Assembly (NCBI GenBank): GCA_023488885.1
Contig: JAMDDH010000002.1
Coordinates: forward strand, 1-64,000
DNA length: 64,000 bases
Reading direction: 5' to 3'
DNA from: Thermoplasmatota archaeon
GTDB lineage: Archaea; Thermoplasmatota; Thermoplasmata; Thermoplasmatales; Thermoplasmataceae
Shown: one piece after another, positions 60,252 through 64,000 of the stretch
Numbering within the stretch: the first letter of the stretch is position 1
Layout of the letters: each line of letters opens with the position of its first letter
Position numbers and translations under genes: made by a program
Notes under the pieces: model-generated
Databases searched by the model: none
What the model was told of the DNA's origin: nothing
The model's input: the letters and a program-made list of their open reading frames with translations, nothing else

Positions 60252-60261
60252 TTATTTTAAT
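60252..60261 (+). promoter_or_regulatory. TATA-like box of the glmD-nagA-murQ operon
   Basis: TTATTTTAAT would start transcription near 60281-60284. GAGGT at 60290-60294 is well placed (8 bases) for the TTG start of the SIS gene. No other promoter-like element is obvious in the short gaps before nagA and murQ. Confidence 0.5.
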
Positions 60262-60302
60262 CGAATATCACTTGTGTTTAATGCAACCAGAGGTAGCTGA
60301 TC

Positions 60303-61283
60303 TTGGAACACATGATACGGGAAATATATGAACAGTCTGAGATTCTTGACAAAATACTGGACTCCACCTGGGATAGTATTGGAAAAGCAAATGTGGAAAT
60401 AAGGAAAGCTCGACGCATATTTCTTACTGGCAGCGGGACCAGTCTCCACGCTGCAATGCTCTACCAGATATTGCTGAATCGAACAGGAATATCACCAGTC
60501 TCCATTCCGGCATCAGAATTCCATTATTGGTTCACAAAGGGGGAAGTCTTTTCTGACAGTGTTCTCATAGTATTCAGTCAATCAGGAGAAAGTTCTGATG
60601 CCCTCAACGCGGCAGGCTTTGCAAAAGAGCTTGGAATGACGGTTATAGGGATTACAAACGGTGAGAATAGCGAACTATACAAATTATCAGACATTACGAT
60701 CTACACAAATGTCGGCAAGGAAATGGCTCTGGCGGCAACAAAATCATATATCGCACAAATTACAGTTGTACTGGAAAGTTATATGCTTCTCTGCAACAAG
60801 GAACTGAGGGATTCTATTCCGATGATAAACTCTTCAATCAGGGAAATATTCGCTGATGAAGATAACATTCGCGACATTGCAGACAGGCTCGGAAATCACG
60901 TAGTTTTTCTTGGTTCAAGATTATTATACCCAACAGCCCTGGAAGGGGCACTGAAGATGAAAGAATCCTCCAACACAATATCTGATGGTTATGCGGTCAG
61001 GGAATTCATACATGGGCCCAAACAGGTTGTAGGCAACGGGACGAGCATTATCCTGCTGGATGGGGGGACTGCAACCGGTGAAATTTCCAAGTTGAGGGAA
61101 TTCGGTGCATCTCTCATAGATATTTCAGAAAGCTCTGAATCAAAGATAAAGATTCCACACATAGACGATATCCTGAAGCCGATTCTCTATATAGTGCCTT
61201 TACAAATGATTGCTTATTACAGGGCGATAAGCAAAGGACTTGATCCGGATAAGCCTGATAAGTTGAGTAAAGTTGTCAGGTAA
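60303..61283 (+). CDS. SIS-domain glucosamine-6-phosphate deaminase (GlmD-like)
   Basis: 326 residues from a TTG with a GAGGT ribosome binding site (ATG at 60312 is an alternative). Two SIS domains are present and no glutaminase domain: FLTGSGTSLHAAMLYQILLN, VFSQSGESSDALNA, then FLGSRLLYPTALEGALKMKE and a terminal KSVT-like DKPDKLSKVV. It therefore equals the isomerase half of GlmS. The archaeal GlmD of Thermococcus has this size and layout and deaminates GlcN-6-P to fructose-6-P. It heads an operon with nagA and murQ, which supply that substrate. Confidence 0.87.
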   Translation: MEHMIREIYEQSEILDKILDSTWDSIGKANVEIRKARRIFLTGSGTSLHAAMLYQILLNRTGISPVSIPASEFHYWFTKGEVFSDSVLIVFSQSGESSDALNAAGFAKELGMTVIGITNGENSELYKLSDITIYTNVGKEMALAATKSYIAQITVVLESYMLLCNKELRDSIPMINSSIREIFADEDNIRDIADRLGNHVVFLGSRLLYPTALEGALKMKESSNTISDGYAVREFIHGPKQVVGNGTSIILLDGGTATGEISKLREFGASLIDISESSESKIKIPHIDDILKPILYIVPLQMIAYYRAISKGLDPDKPDKLSKVVR

Positions 61284-61340
61284 TCCTTCAGCAGCTTTGC
61301 ACGAATCGGAATGTAACAGTATGACCCTGAGGAGAATCAA

Positions 61341-62516
61341 ATGGTTGGGCTGAACAGAAATCCAGACAAGGAACTCAAAAAATATCGTTTCAAGAGAGTT
61401 ATTAGTGATGGCAATGTTATCGAAAATGGGCTAATCATCATCAGGGGAGAAAATATAGAAGAAGTCGGATCCTCGGAACATTCTGATTTCGTTGATTATT
61501 CCGATTACATTGCCGTTCCAGGGTTCATAGATATACATACCCATGGAATGAAAGGCGTTGATACCTATAACCTCGATTCCCGGTCTTTGGAAACATGGTC
61601 TGCTGAACTGCTCAAAACCGGAGTAACGGGGGTTATTCCTTCAATAGTTTCGGCTCCGGCTGAACGGATAGTCTCCTTCTTAAACACGATCACAGCTTTC
61701 TCCAATGGATTCCATCCGGGTAATCACGCAGTTATTTTGGGTGGAAGACTTGAGGGTCCATATATTAACAGGGAAAGAAAAGGTGCCCACGATCCTGCAT
61801 ATATAAGGAATCCACAGGTGGCCGAATACGAAAACCTTTTCAATAACTTTTCCGGGGTACTGAAAATTATGGATGTTGCTCCAGAATTAAATGGTGCCCT
61901 TGAAATGATAAAAGCGTCAAGAAAATCAGGAATCAGCATATCAATTGGCCATACTGCTGCTGATTTTCTGGAATCCATGGATGCATTTGAAGCCGGTGCA
62001 AGACTAGTGACACACTTTTACAATGCAATGAATCCATTTCATCACAGAGAAACTGGGGTGATTGGTTCAGGGATGCTGGATGAACGCATATACATTGAAT
62101 TAATATGTGATCTTAAGCATGTTTCCCGGGAAGCCTTGAGGATTGCATTAACCATGAAAACCTTTGACAAGGTGATAACGGTGACTGATTCATCTCCGGC
62201 CACTTTATGTCAGGACGGATTTTACAAACTTGGATCGCTTGATGTTGAAAAAAAAGGTGATGAATGCGTTCTCAAAGGGACTGATACCATAGCAGGAAGT
62301 GTGGTGACTATGGACAGTGAAATCAGGAACCTCAGAAACCTCGGTTATCCGCTTGAACTTATAATTAAAACTGTCACATCCAATCCGGCAAGATTACTTG
62401 GTCTGAAAAACATTGGATTCCTGAAACCGGGATACAATGCAAATGTGGTGCTGTTTGACAGGGAATTGAAGGTGAAATATGTTATTCTGGATGGAGAAGT
62501 GCTTGATGTTGCCTAA
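61341..62516 (+). CDS. nagA: N-acetylglucosamine-6-phosphate deacetylase (NagA)
   Basis: 391 residues; a GGAG precedes the ATG by 6 bases. Motifs: FIDIHTHGMKGVDTY (H-x-H), LEGPYINRERKGAHDP (metal Glu), SIGHTAADF (His), THFYNAMNPFHHRETG (His) and TVTDSSPAT (catalytic Asp). They are colinear with bacterial NagA. It deacetylates GlcNAc-6-P to GlcN-6-P. It lies 57 bases after the SIS deaminase gene and 42 bases before murQ on the same strand. Confidence 0.94.
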   Translation: MVGLNRNPDKELKKYRFKRVISDGNVIENGLIIIRGENIEEVGSSEHSDFVDYSDYIAVPGFIDIHTHGMKGVDTYNLDSRSLETWSAELLKTGVTGVIPSIVSAPAERIVSFLNTITAFSNGFHPGNHAVILGGRLEGPYINRERKGAHDPAYIRNPQVAEYENLFNNFSGVLKIMDVAPELNGALEMIKASRKSGISISIGHTAADFLESMDAFEAGARLVTHFYNAMNPFHHRETGVIGSGMLDERIYIELICDLKHVSREALRIALTMKTFDKVITVTDSSPATLCQDGFYKLGSLDVEKKGDECVLKGTDTIAGSVVTMDSEIRNLRNLGYPLELIIKTVTSNPARLLGLKNIGFLKPGYNANVVLFDRELKVKYVILDGEVLDVA

Positions 62517-62558
62517 GTTTGACGGGCGCTCCCGGGTAGATGTGCTGAGGCTGAAAAT

Positions 62559-63401
62559 TTGACCGGGGAAATAAAGAGGACAGAGGACAACAATCCAGAC
62601 AGCAGAGGAATTGCTGGTAAGAATGTCCGGAATATTCTGGAAATTATCCACGCAGAAGACTACAATGCATTTCGGGCCGTAGATGACGCAATGGATCAAT
62701 TATCAGTCGCGGTCACGGAAACACACAAAAGACTGGTATTAGGTGGCAGGGTGTTTTACGTAGGTGCCGGCACCAGTGGAAGACTGGCTGCCCAGGATGC
62801 TGTAGAACTTGAACCAACATACGGTATCGGAAACGATATGTTTGATTTTATAATGGCAGGCGGTAATAATGCACTCATACGCTCTGTTGAGGGCGCAGAA
62901 GATGATACTGATTCCTCAAAGGAAGAATTGAAAAAGCGAAACCTTTGTAAACTTGACACTGTTGTGGGGATATCAGCATCGGGAAGAACCCCATTTGTCC
63001 TAGGTGCTATTGAATACGGAAGAGAGACAGGTGCGCTGACTATCGGTATCGTGAACAATACTGGCTCAATAATCTGCAAAAGATCGGAGATTTGCATTCT
63101 TCTGGAAACCGGGCCGGAAGTGATACAGGGCTCTACGAGGATGAAAGCAGGCACCTCCCAGAAAATAGTATTAAATGCCTACAGCACTGCTCTCGCTATC
63201 CTTCTTGGCAAGACTTATGACAACATCATGTCGCATATGGGCGTGAAATATAATACAAAGCTCAAACAGAGGGCAGTTAACATTCTGATCTCAGAGTTCA
63301 AAATAGGGGCGACAGAGGCTGAAGCATTACTGGTCAAGAATAATTACCGGCTTGACAGAATAATAAATGGCTTGAGGAACGGTGAGGAATCCGGGAAATA
63401 A
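62559..63401 (+). CDS. murQ: N-acetylmuramic acid-6-phosphate etherase (MurQ)
   Basis: 280 residues from a TTG. SIS-fold etherase signatures: TEDNNPDSRGIAG, VFYVGAGTSGRLAAQDAVEL then EPTYG, IMAGGNNALIRSVEGAEDD, VGISASGRTPFV and GPEVIQGSTRMKAGTSQKIV. The two catalytic Glu positions (DAVELEPT, VEGAED) are kept. It removes the lactyl ether from MurNAc-6-P, giving GlcNAc-6-P and D-lactate, the step between AnmK and NagA. It is slightly shorter than the bacterial enzyme at the C-terminus. MurQ is essentially a bacterial enzyme and suggests lateral transfer. Confidence 0.94.
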   Translation: MTGEIKRTEDNNPDSRGIAGKNVRNILEIIHAEDYNAFRAVDDAMDQLSVAVTETHKRLVLGGRVFYVGAGTSGRLAAQDAVELEPTYGIGNDMFDFIMAGGNNALIRSVEGAEDDTDSSKEELKKRNLCKLDTVVGISASGRTPFVLGAIEYGRETGALTIGIVNNTGSIICKRSEICILLETGPEVIQGSTRMKAGTSQKIVLNAYSTALAILLGKTYDNIMSHMGVKYNTKLKQRAVNILISEFKIGATEAEALLVKNNYRLDRIINGLRNGEESGK

Positions 63402-63412
63402 ATGGGGTATAT

Positions 63413-64000
63413 CTACAGTTTTTCGTTGAGGAGATCGTGAAAGATCCTGTTGTGTATTATTCTCCTGAATCTGAGTATTTTCAGGTTATCTCTTGTGGGA
63501 TATACTCTGTTTGTAAGGATGATGACCATGATTTCAGTGACCGGATCTATACATACAGAAGTTCCAGTGAAGCCAGTATGTCCATATACTCCAAATGGGG
63601 CGTAATCTCCTACGAATTTCGCATATCCGAAATCCGGGCTGATGATATTTTGTCTGGGAAGATTAATCATCCATCCGAGTCCAAACATACCTCCAATGTA
63701 TTCGTTTGCAGGTCTTGTGGCCATTTCCAGGGTTGTTTTTGAAATGATGCGGCCCGAGACGTAACTCAGGTAAAAATTATGAAGATCATTCAGGTTCGAG
63801 AATAACCCGGCGTGTCCTGCCACCCCTCCCAGATAATATGAGTTCTCATCGTGTACTTTCCCCCATAATAATCCACGATCAGCTGTTACCTCTGTCGGAG
63901 CAATCTCTTTCCTGTCAAAGTCAGGTTGGAATCCCGTAGTTCTGAGATTCAGGGGAGCAGAAATGTATTCCGCAAAAAGTTCCCGTAATGTTTTTCCGCT
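63413..64000 (-). CDS. Serine beta-lactamase-fold hydrolase (YbbE-like), 5' part outside window
   Basis: The frame is open from the window edge to a stop at 63413 (about 195 residues). It is the C-terminal half of a class C beta-lactamase/carboxypeptidase-like protein: TLRELFAEYISAPLNL, GVAGHAGLFSNLNDLHNFY and GHTGFTGTSVCIDP (the H-x-G third motif), followed by LTNRVYPTRDN. The SxxK motif lies outside the window. In Bacillus subtilis the related ybbE sits in the murQ-nagZ-namZ muropeptide cluster, so its place next to murQ supports a role in cell-wall fragment catabolism (inference). It converges on murQ. Confidence 0.85.
   Translation of the reverse strand, partial: SGKTLRELFAEYISAPLNLRTTGFQPDFDRKEIAPTEVTADRGLLWGKVHDENSYYLGGVAGHAGLFSNLNDLHNFYLSYVSGRIISKTTLEMATRPANEYIGGMFGLGWMINLPRQNIISPDFGYAKFVGDYAPFGVYGHTGFTGTSVCIDPVTEIMVIILTNRVYPTRDNLKILRFRRIIHNRIFHDLLNEKL

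Noticed and set aside
1-64000. CRISPR arrays
   Set aside because: No regularly spaced direct repeats were seen and there are no cas genes. The only RNA-guided nucleases are the transposon-borne TnpB and IscB.

Overview
This window is chromosomal DNA from an archaeon of the order Thermoplasmatales (Thermoplasma/Cuniculiplasma/'alphabet-plasma' type). The evidence is the set of archaeal information-processing genes (aIF5A, EF-1A, EF-2, S10, L10e, L40e, Cdc6/Orc1, Csl4, an archaeal Sm protein, ArcS and an RqcH/NEMF protein), together with TATA-like boxes about 25 bases upstream of many start codons (leaderless genes). The quinol-type bd oxidase and heme-copper oxidase operons, the blue copper protein and the two-subunit 2-oxoacid:ferredoxin oxidoreductase also fit. 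Base composition looks to be in the low-to-mid 40s % GC by eye.

Layout. 1-2.6 kb: a divergent cytochrome bd oxidase operon, cut by the window edge. 2.7-4.8 kb: a ribbon-helix-helix protein, an unknown gene, a METTL5-like methyltransferase and tRNA-His. 5.3-6.6 kb: an ISL3-family insertion sequence with intact terminal repeats and target duplication but a nonsense codon in its transposase. 6.6-9.3 kb: an RNA-handling block (Sm protein, a 53-residue protein, Csl4, ArcS). 9.4-16.5 kb: a six-gene operon joining a giant sequon-rich exported protein to a MoxR ATPase and a DUF58 protein. 16.5-24.8 kb: an amidohydrolase, aIF5A overlapping an agmatinase, L10e, an AbrB protein, an AlaX homologue lacking its zinc ligands, FolC and Cdc6. 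24.8-26 kb: a TnpB element that replaced the end of a methyltransferase gene. 26.7-35.9 kb: LysE-type exporter, ferredoxin oxidoreductase, PurQ/L40e, a site-2 protease and FBP aldolase/phosphatase. 35.9-43.9 kb: a heme-copper oxidase locus. 44.1-47.1 kb: a three-gene CoxG/hydrolase/thioesterase operon whose first gene is separated from its ribosome binding site by an IscB element carrying its own omegaRNA. 47.2-54.3 kb: RqcH, Pgi/Pmi, EF-1A-S10 and EF-2.

The most unusual region is 54.3-64 kb. Although members of this order lack a peptidoglycan wall, it holds a compact set of murein catabolism genes. AnmK, MurQ, NagA and a GlmD-type SIS deaminase form a complete route from anhydro-MurNAc to fructose-6-phosphate. 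An S13 D,D-carboxypeptidase, a YkfC-like NlpC/P60 endopeptidase and LysA could process the stem peptide. A membrane-anchored surface amidase-like protein and, at the window edge, a YbbE-like serine hydrolase complete the set. I infer a pathway for scavenging bacterial cell-wall fragments, acquired at least partly from bacteria. The second notable theme is three mobile elements, two of them encoding RNA-guided nucleases (TnpB, IscB), whose insertion points can be reconstructed to near base level from the flanks.
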